Origin: an uncultured Candidatus Nitrosopumilus sp.
GTDB lineage: Archaea > Thermoproteota > Nitrososphaeria > Nitrososphaerales > Nitrosopumilaceae
DNA length: 64,000 nt
Direction of reading: 5' to 3'
NCBI GenBank assembly: GCA_951812645.1
Contig: CATOSM010000001.1
Location: 1,715,560 to 1,779,559, forward strand
Positions 27,361-34,438 of this stretch are shown in pieces. Positions within the stretch are counted from its first letter, which is position 1, and each line of letters opens with the position of its first letter. Under the pieces are notes generated by a model. It worked only from the letters and a program-made list of their open reading frames with translations, made no database searches and had not been told where the DNA came from. Position numbers and translations under genes: made by a program.

Positions 27361-28072
27361 CAATATCATAAAAATTAGATATCTTTCTGTCAGAGGCATC
27401 ATCAGTTACTTCACATATGGATTTGACTGGGATCCAATGGCGCATTACCTTTTTCTCTAGTGAGGTACCTACAAAATAATGATGCAGATGTCGCTCAACC
27501 ATAACTGTGCTCCCATCATTTACATCACATGTAAATTCAAAATCTGCACTGAATGGTTCTGACTCGTCAAGTATCACACATCCAGTCTTGTTTTTTCTTT
27601 TTTTGTTTAATGCGGCATCATGAACTTTGGGGTTTTTGATCACTGCAGGACAGTATGCGTGGCCAAGATAGGGCGTATAAACAAAATCATTTGCACCTAG
27701 TCGTTTTTGCAGATCATCATGTCTTTTCTCGTTTAATACATAAATTGTATATGCTGGATTCTCAAGTAGTTCTTTTTTTACGGGTTTTGTTTTCACCTCC
27801 TTAAGTGATCTGTGATTTGTAAATAGTGTTATTTTGTTTAGATATAAAGTGTTAACCTTGATGCCTATCTTTGTATTGGCGTACAAATCCAAAAAATCAT
27901 CGCTGTACAAATCCCCCAACATATTGTCCCTTTTTACGCCAAGTATGGCACCAAGAATGCCTACAACTGCACTCTTTGATGGGATATAGTATACTGTTTG
28001 GTTGGTGGTAACAGACGGATCCCTAAAAGCCGCAAATGCTCCGGAGATATCAAAAGAGACGGCCTGCATCAA
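27335..28072 (-). CDS. cas5: Cas5, type I-B Cascade subunit (system 1)
   Basis: 245 residues. The N terminus VSFDISGAFAAFRDPSVTTN then QTVYYIPSKSAVVGILGAIL is the typical Cas5 RAMP start with its glycine-rich helix. Cas5 caps the crRNA 5' handle in Cascade. It overlaps cas7 by 4 bases and cas3 by 26. Compare the system-2 Cas5 at 51711, which shares the GILGAILG element but has a disturbed start. Confidence 0.92.
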   Translation of the reverse strand: MMQAVSFDISGAFAAFRDPSVTTNQTVYYIPSKSAVVGILGAILGVKRDNMLGDLYSDDFLDLYANTKIGIKVNTLYLNKITLFTNHRSLKEVKTKPVKKELLENPAYTIYVLNEKRHDDLQKRLGANDFVYTPYLGHAYCPAVIKNPKVHDAALNKKRKNKTGCVILDESEPFSADFEFTCDVNDGSTVMVERHLHHYFVGTSLEKKVMRHWIPVKSICEVTDDASDRKISNFYDIDGEAVCLY

Positions 28073-28980
28073 TCTATCTTCTCAACAGATCCAGGTAGGG
28101 AAGATATCAGTTTGTTTACATCGTCATCAAGGGAGGAGATGCACCTTATCTTGATACTGTCGATGTGTTTTTTCCTGTCATTGATTGCTTTTACAAATTT
28201 TTCAAAAATAAATGGCTTTTCCCCTAAGCCATTGGCATATTCTTTAAGATCAGCATTCTCATCAACTAGATCAGAAATGTCGTTGTATAGCCTGTCTTTG
28301 TAGTTTACCTCAATGTACAGTATGCTTTTTTGTGGAAACTTTGATCTAGACACAAGCTCTGTAGTGCCGTGCCACAAGCAGTCAGGTACCATATTTTTGC
28401 ATTTTGTAAAATTATCCGATATCTCTTTGTCATCATTGTACCTTACAAGATTTTCAGGATTGATACTGGCAGACGTTTTAATCAATGCATACTCTACTGC
28501 GTAAAAACTACCAATTGTTGTATGTCTACCCTTTTTGTCATCACCTACAAAACGAGATGTGATGGAGGGATTTATGATGTTGACCTTGTTTACGCTTCTG
28601 CCAATTGCAAACTGCATAGGACCTGTAAGTTTCTGAGAGCCTCCCTTTTCATCTTTTGAGCGTATGGTAACTAGCGCCCCAAATAACGGCACATCAAACG
28701 TATTTTTTAGCATGGCTTCAATATAGTCTGGGTCTTTTGATTTTGTATTTGCAATCTCGATGGCACGTTTATCAGCAGATGTTGGAAGCCCGTCATCTGC
28801 AAAATCTGCAAACAGTACCATGCCCTTACCCTTTGCATAATCCCTCATAGTTCTCTTTACACGGACATCAGTTACAAGTATCGTATCGTCAGGCATTTTC
28901 CTAGGTTGATTGTCAAAGCCAGGGTCCCCATTAGGGTTTTGCCTAGAGTCATAATAAAACAAAATTTCAGTCTTTATCAA
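28069..28980 (-). CDS. cas7: Cas7, type I-B (Csh2-like) Cascade backbone (system 1)
   Basis: 303 residues. The Csh2 signature NPNGDPGFDNQPR is at residues 15-27, followed by VTDVRVKRTMRDYA and the glycine-containing loop VPLFGALVTI. Multiple copies line the crRNA spacer in Cascade. It overlaps cas8b by 14 bases and cas5 by 4, so translation is probably coupled. Confidence 0.93.
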   Translation of the reverse strand: MIKTEILFYYDSRQNPNGDPGFDNQPRKMPDDTILVTDVRVKRTMRDYAKGKGMVLFADFADDGLPTSADKRAIEIANTKSKDPDYIEAMLKNTFDVPLFGALVTIRSKDEKGGSQKLTGPMQFAIGRSVNKVNIINPSITSRFVGDDKKGRHTTIGSFYAVEYALIKTSASINPENLVRYNDDKEISDNFTKCKNMVPDCLWHGTTELVSRSKFPQKSILYIEVNYKDRLYNDISDLVDENADLKEYANGLGEKPFIFEKFVKAINDRKKHIDSIKIRCISSLDDDVNKLISSLPGSVEKID

Positions 28981-30682
28981 GTTTTAATCCTCCTGTAAAA
29001 TAGCCCTTGTAGAAAAAATATGCATAGTCTTTTGATTGTTTGTCATCTTCTATCTCGTTTGTTGGAATTATGCTTTGTATTTGTTTCTCCAGACCTTCCA
29101 TATCATGATTATGATCATTGTTTGAATTAGAGTGTGCAATGCCTGCAGAAATCTTTGTTAGTACGTTTCTCAGACTGTTTTGATCATATTTTGAATATTT
29201 TAAAATCTCAAGAAGAGAGTTGTTTGTAGTCTTGGTCTTTCTTCTATACTCTATATAGTATCTAGACATCTGGCCAATGTTATGAGCATAGTTTTCATTC
29301 TCATCCATCATATCGGCGGTATCATGTTCACATAAAAACCTTATTAGAAATTCAGATCTTGAGAAAAAATACTTTGGATCAGAGCTGTTTTTATCAAACC
29401 ACTCGTGTATCTCATTTTTTATGCAACTTGAAAAAAAGTCTACAAAATATTGCTTTTTGATTTTAGTATTTGTGATAAAGGCACGTATTACGGTAATGTA
29501 CTCGCGCCATATTGTTTTTTTACTCTTTGACTTTGGAATCATTATCTCAAATGCGTTATACGGTATGTCATGTCGCAGATTTGCAAATATTTCCTCTTGT
29601 CTTTGCATTGTAAGATTTTCATCAATCATTATCTCTATTTTGTTTTGATTCCTGGCAAGACATATGATTTTCATAATGGATCTTTTCTCAATGCTGGCAT
29701 CTGCATCAAGGGATTTGTAGTTAGAGTAGACCTGGTATAGAAACCCCTTGTTTTGTTTTTCAAACGTTTTAGCAAAGTCTTGAATTTTAAGAAATATCCA
29801 TTCAAATATACCAATGCGCATGATGTTGTTTGTTGGAAGCTCTATCTTTGTAAGCGAATTATTCCCAATGCCCAAGTTCTCATAAAACGATTCTTTGTTT
29901 GTGCAGTTTATCGTAAATGCCTCATCATCATATGAAAGAAACTTTGCAGTTTGTGTTGTAGTGTCAGGGTAATGTGTGGCGTTATTGCCAAACGCGTCAT
30001 CAAAAACAGGGCCCATATTATCTTGTACTGTTTTTTTAGCTATTTTGTCTTTTGTAGGCAGTATGTATAATGAAAATGCAGTTTTTTTGTTAACAACTGC
30101 TCCAAGTTCAGGCAATGGCCGTGATCGTATGAAATTGATAAATTTTTTAACTATTTTTTTAAAAGTGTTATTTGTGAGAACAGATTTATCAGTTAATATT
30201 TTGTGTGACAGATACAAGTCATACAGGTTTTGATGTTTTTCATCAAAATAGTCATCCTTGTTGATTTTTATTGGCACATCTGACTCATCATCAAAAGTTA
30301 GTTTGTCAGTGCCAATATCATACACAGCCCTTGAAATGTTCTTATCTTTGCCAATAGACAAAATTATCTTGTACGTGTATTGATCTTGTTTTAGTCTTGT
30401 CTTCTCCAAGTAACCATATATGCGGACATAGGGAGAACGCTGGCTTGATTGTACTGTAATATCAGCTAGACCCATGACATCATAACTTGTATTGTTTAAC
30501 AGCATTGAAAACCAGTTTTGTAGTAGTGCCACTGATTTATCAGTAGAAAATACTGGCTCAAAAAGATCATCCTCAACTACAATATCAGAGTCAGTGACAA
30601 ATATTTTTTTGATTGGGGATATATTTTTTGTGATTACTGTTGTGCTGTTTTTGTTTATGCGGTAAAGATCATTTGCTAACAT
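28967..30682 (-). CDS. cas8b: Cas8b large subunit (system 1)
   Basis: 571 residues starting MLANDLYRINKNSTTVITKN. It is placed as Cas8b by position (first gene before cas7-cas5-cas3) and size. It is poorly conserved, lacks the CxxC pairs seen in the system-2 protein, and ends DYAYFFYKGYFTGGLKLDKD, as large subunits of this type often do. It should recognise the PAM. Its promoter region contains the 17-base site matched by the crRNA-like element at 30976, so it is a candidate for Cascade autorepression. Confidence 0.85.
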   Translation of the reverse strand: MLANDLYRINKNSTTVITKNISPIKKIFVTDSDIVVEDDLFEPVFSTDKSVALLQNWFSMLLNNTSYDVMGLADITVQSSQRSPYVRIYGYLEKTRLKQDQYTYKIILSIGKDKNISRAVYDIGTDKLTFDDESDVPIKINKDDYFDEKHQNLYDLYLSHKILTDKSVLTNNTFKKIVKKFINFIRSRPLPELGAVVNKKTAFSLYILPTKDKIAKKTVQDNMGPVFDDAFGNNATHYPDTTTQTAKFLSYDDEAFTINCTNKESFYENLGIGNNSLTKIELPTNNIMRIGIFEWIFLKIQDFAKTFEKQNKGFLYQVYSNYKSLDADASIEKRSIMKIICLARNQNKIEIMIDENLTMQRQEEIFANLRHDIPYNAFEIMIPKSKSKKTIWREYITVIRAFITNTKIKKQYFVDFFSSCIKNEIHEWFDKNSSDPKYFFSRSEFLIRFLCEHDTADMMDENENYAHNIGQMSRYYIEYRRKTKTTNNSLLEILKYSKYDQNSLRNVLTKISAGIAHSNSNNDHNHDMEGLEKQIQSIIPTNEIEDDKQSKDYAYFFYKGYFTGGLKLDKD

Positions 30683-30799
30683 GGTTTTGGTAATCAGCTC
30701 TCGTATTTATCATGATCCAGATATGGATAAATAGAAAAATTATGTAATGATATGCTATGAGACAAAATGAATAAATACGAGCCAACCCTGTGATTTACT
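30683..30799. promoter_or_regulatory. divergent promoter region of cas8b and the small ORF
   Basis: It holds an 11-base inverted repeat, CTCGTATTTAT at 30700-30710 and its exact complement at 30771-30781, enclosing AT-rich TATA-like stretches for both directions (for example gaataaata at about 30769-30777, 23-31 bases before ATG 30800). The Cascade target candidate 30743-30759 lies inside the inverted repeat. This geometry suggests repressor and Cascade control of both genes; function is inferred. Confidence 0.5.
30743..30759 (+). promoter_or_regulatory. 17-bp site matched by the crRNA-like element (predicted Cascade target)
   Basis: TGTAATGATATGCTATG occurs here and again at 31013-31029, directly after a repeat-like ATTGAAAC handle. 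The bases before this copy are AATTA, not the handle, so a crRNA could discriminate target from self. It lies about 60 bases upstream of cas8b (leftward) and about 40 upstream of the small ORF at 30800 (rightward). Confidence 0.65.
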
Positions 30800-30934
30800 A
30801 TGAAATTAAAAATAATGATGAGTATTTTTGCAGTTCTGTGCCGTCTATTGATACTTTTTGTTCAAGTTTATACTATGAGGTGGAAGGTAATGATGAGAGC
30901 CGTGACATTTGATTCTCTTCATTTGAGAAAATGA
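30800..30934 (+). CDS. 44-residue hydrophobic peptide, CreT-like toxin candidate
   Basis: From ATG 30800 the frame encodes MKLKIMMSIFAVLCRLLILF and continues VQVYTMRWKVMMRAV to a stop at 30932-30934. The first half could form one membrane segment; the rest is basic. Small hydrophobic peptides are common toxins. It lies between the predicted Cascade target and the crRNA-like element in the same orientation, the order seen in CreTA modules (promoter target, toxin, antitoxin). In known cases the toxin can be an RNA, so the peptide itself may not be the effector. No homologue recognised. Confidence 0.4.
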   Translation: MKLKIMMSIFAVLCRLLILFVQVYTMRWKVMMRAVTFDSLHLRK

Positions 30935-30957
30935 ACGAATCATTTTGAGCCTTCCAC
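30880..30957. ncRNA. strong hairpin element
   Basis: The inner hairpin 30911-30941 has stem GATTC-tc-TTCATTT, tetraloop GAGA (GNRA type), then AAATGAA-c-GAATC. An outer arm GTGGAAGG (30880-30887) pairs with CCTTCCAC (30950-30957). Together they suggest a folded RNA at the end of the small ORF, perhaps a terminator or the toxin RNA itself. The strand of function is unknown. Confidence 0.4.
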
Positions 30958-30975
30958 ATCATAATTGGATTGTAT

Positions 30976-31029
30976 GTATTTAACAATTATCCATCATAAA
31001 AAGGATTGAAACTGTAATGATATGCTATG
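30976..31029 (+). ncRNA. crRNA-like element (degenerate repeat plus 17-nt guide), CreA/CreR-like
   Basis: Bases 30976-31012 align without gaps to the 37-bp array-1 repeat at 23 of 37 positions, with the last nine identical (GATTGAAAC, the crRNA handle). Directly after it, 31013-31029 repeats the 17 bases found at 30743-30759. A degenerate repeat plus a short seed match to a nearby promoter defines CreA antitoxins and CreR cas-regulating RNAs. Cas6b would need to process or bind it. No second repeat follows downstream. The 10-mer AGGATTGAAA also fits the array-2 repeat, so the partner system is not fully certain. Confidence 0.6.
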
Positions 31030-31158
31030 TGTTCCAAAAAAACAAGGAATGTTTACTTTAACAAATTCTCTGGCACACCCTCAAGCTTTTCGCCAATTTA
31101 TTGTTCTGGCTTTCTGTGCCGCAAGCAAAGATTGCTGTCTGCACACTTTAGACATGGA

Positions 31159-32035
31159 GAACTTATCCTAAAACCCTCCAATACATCATGACGCCATGCC
31201 AGATACGCAAACCCGAGACAGCTGTCACGGTTCCCTTCGCATCTGACTGCCGTCCCGTAAAGTCCGCACCTGGGCCAGGCAAGGAACCGTTCCACGACAA
31301 ACCTCGTCTTGCCATGATGTCTTTGATTCCTGTTTCGTGCAACGTTCCTTGAGTTCCTTTTGTATGGAATGCAACGGTCAATCCCATGGCATCCCAGATA
31401 GCTTCTGATGTATGCCGCATCGTATCCCCTGTCGGCATACACAGATGATCTGCCGTATCAAACCATCACCTGCAGGTCCTGGGATGCCTTCTGACACATC
31501 GATGAATTTCGTACTGTCATGGACATTTGCAGGGCTGGCCCTGATTGGGATTGGCAGTCCTGTCCTGTCTACTGTAGCGTGTATTTTTGTGCCCAGGATC
31601 TTCCTGAACCCGTCATATCCTGTTTTGTCCCCCCTTTTTTGGCGGCAACTGACGATGAATCAATCGATATTTTTTCCAGGCTGGTTTTTCCCTGTCTGTG
31701 TGCGGATTTTATCAGTCCTGATGGAATCCTTTTACATATTCCCTTTTGCTGCAGCTCTGAGAATCCCAGATGCGCGGTGGATTTTGAACCGTATCTGTCC
31801 GGCATGTCTGCCCGCCTGCAGCCGGTTGTTAGGACAAACAATATTCCGTTGACTGTGTTTCTGTCATTGCATCCTGGCCTGCCAGTTTTTGCAGGCTTTG
31901 GCAGATGCGATGCAATCGTGTTCCATCGAATGTCTGGCATTTCTTTGTGAATCATGAAGGATGTATCAGCAGGGTCATTCTTGGATCCCGATTGTCATGA
32001 ATTGTTTACAAAATGATCGGTTTTAGGATGAGTTG
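31159..32035 (-). mobile_element. IS5-like insertion sequence, copy C
   Basis: 877 bp with terminal repeats GAACTTATCCTAAAACC (left) and the complement of CAACTCATCCTAAAACC (right). Nearly identical to copy B but inverted relative to it. It lies between the crRNA-like element and the small genes before cas1, separating the system-1 effector and adaptation operons. No clear target-site duplication. Confidence 0.88.
31163..31955 (-). pseudogene. IS5-like transposase, copy C (disrupted)
   Basis: The N-terminal part (31955 down to 31569) starts MIHKEMPDIRWNTIASHLPK and is intact to the first catalytic Asp. The A6G6 run (complement of 31629-31640) marks the likely programmed frameshift. The second part keeps the bases that copy B has lost (VDRTGLPIPIR), but a 2-base deletion relative to copy B just before YADRGYDAAYIRSYLG (near 31440) breaks it. 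The copy differs from B by scattered substitutions. Confidence 0.82.
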
Positions 32036-32078
32036 AAAATAGTATAACTGTAAATAACTGAGTGATCAGGTGATTCTG

Positions 32079-32190
32079 AAGTTGAAGACATTGTCTTTGA
32101 TGACGGTGAAAAAATAGTTTATATTGAACTATAATGTATAATATAACATGAAAGTTGAAGACATTGTCTTTGATGACGGTGAAAAAATAG
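32079..32190. repeat. 39-bp direct repeat before the cas1 operon
   Basis: Bases 32079-32117 and 32152-32190 are identical over 39 bp, with 34 bases between them. The right copy forms codons 2-14 of the small ORF at 32148; the left copy reads in the same phase as a C-terminal fragment ending IVYIEL. The spacer holds a TATA-like stretch. This may be a partial gene duplication made when IS copy C inserted next door. Confidence 0.85.
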
Positions 32191-32255
32191 AGATAGCTTG
32201 TTCCTACCATGACGTAGAAACTGCTATAAGGGCTCTACATGAATCAACACGGTAA
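32148..32255 (+). CDS. 35-residue acidic protein upstream of cas1
   Basis: From ATG 32148: MKVEDIVFDDGEKIEIACSY then HDVETAIRALHESTR. Its TAA is followed at once by the ATG of the next gene. Composition looks protein-like and the gene lies first in the cas1-cas2-cas4 transcript. Function unknown. Partly duplicated upstream. Confidence 0.5.
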   Translation: MKVEDIVFDDGEKIEIACSYHDVETAIRALHESTR

Positions 32256-32504
32256 ATGACAGCGCCCAAAAACCTTATTTCATTTTCAAAAGATTTTAAA
32301 AGACAGTACCCAAACAGATCAAAAATAGTTAGAGCTGAGATAGACTGTACGTTAAAGGAGTTGACAAATACTGTCCAATACATTGCAAAGAGCAATCTGC
32401 CGTTTGGAAAAATAAAATTTGTACTGCGGATAAAATCTTCAAATGAGGCCTTGAACGTCACAGTGTTACCAATACCCAGAATCATAATCAAAAGAATAGA
32501 ATGA
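32256..32504 (+). CDS. 82-residue protein coupled to cas1, function unknown
   Basis: MTAPKNLISFSKDFKRQYPN opens a basic protein with a beta-rich end (GKIKFVLRIKSSNEALNVTV). It begins directly after the previous stop and overlaps cas1 by 4 bases, so it is translated with the adaptation genes. I do not recognise a family; it is not a standard Cas protein. It might be an accessory adaptation factor or regulator. Confidence 0.55.
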   Translation: MTAPKNLISFSKDFKRQYPNRSKIVRAEIDCTLKELTNTVQYIAKSNLPFGKIKFVLRIKSSNEALNVTVLPIPRIIIKRIE

Positions 32505-33466
32505 TGCTAATAGAGATATCCTCTCATGGCAGCGTACTAAAACGAGATCATGAAGTGTTTGTAGTTATAAGCAAGGACAAGACAAGGAATGAAATACCTG
32601 CGGAGAAGGTAGACTGTATAATGATCACATCAAACTCTGTGATAACAACTCAGGCAATCAGACTGTGTCTTGAAAAGCAGATACAGCTTGTGATTTGTAA
32701 TTTTGGAGGAAAGCCTGTTGCGAGGTTGTGGTCAAGTACGCCAGGTAAGGCAACACAAATACGAAGAACCCAATATCTCAATGACGATACTGCATTATCT
32801 TTTGACTTTTGCAAAAAATTACTGCTGCAAAAAACAAAAAGGCAGATGCAACTGCTAAAAGAACTTGCACATAATCGTACCAAAAGCACAACATCCTTTG
32901 ATATTTCAAACACCATTATGTCATTGCAAAGCATAATTGAGAAAATCAAAAAAACACAATACTCTGATGTGCCATGGAAGCCTAGCTTTCTAGGTTATGA
33001 AGGATCTGTTGCTAGCCAGTACTTTGGATGTGTGTCTAGTTTTTTGCCAACCAAATGGCAGTTCACAAAGCGCAGCCAGTATCCTGCAATAGATGCGTTT
33101 AATTCTGTACTAAACTATACCTATGGATTGGGGTATGCCTCAGTTGAGAAGATGATCATATTATCTGGCCTTGATCCCAATGCTGGGTTTTACCATAGTG
33201 ATTCGTATGCAAAACCCACCCTCTCTTTTGATCTAATTGAGCCATTGAGGCCATACATGGACAAGCTGGCAGTATCACTTTTTACAAAAAAACAGGCAAA
33301 AGATTCATGGTTTACGTACAATGACGACTCTTCAGTCTCGCTTGATGTGGATGCCAGACGCCACATAATTAATAATTACAGGCAAGATTATGTTAAAAAA
33401 ATAGAACAAGAATCATGGGATTTTTGCAGTTACATGATAAAAAACCTGCTAGAAAACAGGACATAG
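32501..33466 (+). CDS. cas1: Cas1 spacer integrase (system 1)
   Basis: 321 residues. The catalytic set is visible: E167 in FLGYEGSVASQYF, H232 in GFYHSDSY, and D244/E247 in LSFDLIEPLRP. With Cas2 it inserts new spacers at the leader end of array 1. Overlaps the preceding small gene by 4 bases and is followed directly by cas2. Clearly different in sequence from the system-2 Cas1 at 46932, so the two adaptation modules are separate lineages. Confidence 0.95.
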   Translation: MMLIEISSHGSVLKRDHEVFVVISKDKTRNEIPAEKVDCIMITSNSVITTQAIRLCLEKQIQLVICNFGGKPVARLWSSTPGKATQIRRTQYLNDDTALSFDFCKKLLLQKTKRQMQLLKELAHNRTKSTTSFDISNTIMSLQSIIEKIKKTQYSDVPWKPSFLGYEGSVASQYFGCVSSFLPTKWQFTKRSQYPAIDAFNSVLNYTYGLGYASVEKMIILSGLDPNAGFYHSDSYAKPTLSFDLIEPLRPYMDKLAVSLFTKKQAKDSWFTYNDDSSVSLDVDARRHIINNYRQDYVKKIEQESWDFCSYMIKNLLENRT

Positions 33467-33766
33467 TTGGATGGACAACTTTACTATGCCATATATGACA
33501 TTCAGGACGACTCTATACGACAATCTGTGATACGGATACTAAAGGATGCGGGACTTGTTAGGATACAAAAAAGCGTATTTTGCGGCAAGCTTCAAAACCA
33601 GCTAAAAAAAGACATGCTTGAGAAACTAAAGACTGCCATAGATGATAATTCTGACTCTTTTTATTTGGTAATGAATTGCAGTGCATGTTTTGGCAAAATC
33701 AAAATTATCGGCAAGGATTTTGATCAAGGGTTTGTAAACAATAATACGCAAGGACTGGTCTTCTAG
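33467..33766 (+). CDS. cas2: Cas2 (system 1)
   Basis: 99 residues from a TTG at 33467 immediately after the cas1 stop; MDGQLYYAIYDIQDDSIRQS shows the ferredoxin-like first strand with the conserved YDI and Asp. It bridges Cas1 dimers in the integrase complex. An ATG one base-frame away at 33471 is not in this frame. Confidence 0.93.
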   Translation: MDGQLYYAIYDIQDDSIRQSVIRILKDAGLVRIQKSVFCGKLQNQLKKDMLEKLKTAIDDNSDSFYLVMNCSACFGKIKIIGKDFDQGFVNNNTQGLVF

Positions 33767-34357
33767 ATGATAACTGTAACTGATGTTGTGGAGTACTGCT
33801 TTTGTCCTAGGTTTGCCTATTTTGGTGGTGTTTTGGGTCTTGAACAGTTTGAACAAAAACGAGGAACAGTCGATGCGGGGAAAAAAGTCCACAAAAAATA
33901 TGAAAAAACAAACATTCAGTACATTCCATCACATGTGGGAAAAACCACAAAAAAAATATCTGAGACAAAACTGTATTCTAAAATACATGGGTATGTTGGA
34001 AAGTTAGATCAAGGGTTCTTTTTAGAGGACAACAAATTTGCACTGCTTGAGACAAAACACACTAGCTGGCACCATGTTGGTGATACACTACGTGTCCAGA
34101 TAGGGCTTCTTGCAGTATTGGCAGAAGAAAACTATAATGTTAAAGCAACAAAATGCATTGTAGTTTTTACAAAGGATGCTAAGACACACAAGATAGTTCC
34201 GATCAATGAAAAACTTTTGAGTTTTGCCTTATCCAAACTTTATGAGTTAAAAGACATTTTAAGCAGCGGTGTGATACCTAATGCAACATATGATAACAGG
34301 TGTGTCCACTGCTGTTACAGGAATATATGTTCTGTGGGATCCTTATATAGTAAATAA
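33767..34357 (+). CDS. cas4: Cas4 nuclease (system 1)
   Basis: 196 residues starting right after the cas2 stop. Iron-sulphur cysteines: VEYCFCPRFAYFGG near the N terminus and CVHCCYRNIC near the C terminus. The RecB-like nuclease core shows GYVGKLDQG and LLETKHTSWH (D...ExK). Cas4 selects prespacers with the right PAM and trims them. It ends 81 bases before the first repeat of array 1. Confidence 0.94.
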   Translation: MITVTDVVEYCFCPRFAYFGGVLGLEQFEQKRGTVDAGKKVHKKYEKTNIQYIPSHVGKTTKKISETKLYSKIHGYVGKLDQGFFLEDNKFALLETKHTSWHHVGDTLRVQIGLLAVLAEENYNVKATKCIVVFTKDAKTHKIVPINEKLLSFALSKLYELKDILSSGVIPNATYDNRCVHCCYRNICSVGSLYSK

Positions 34358-34438
34358 TAATGTAATCGCCCCATCAAAAAATGCTAACATAAAGATATTT
34401 TATGGTAATATTATTCCTAAAAGTTATGTAAAATCGCT
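34358..34438 (+). promoter_or_regulatory. leader of CRISPR array 1
   Basis: 81 AT-rich bases between the cas4 stop and the first repeat, with TATA-like stretches (aagatattttatgg near 34392). The repeat 3' end GATTGAAAC reads rightwards as a crRNA handle, and the duplicated and broken repeats lie at the far end, so transcription should start here. Confidence 0.6.

Noticed and set aside
5397-32035. Target-site duplications flanking the three IS copies
   Set aside because: Comparing bases beside each terminal repeat by eye gave no consistent short direct repeat.
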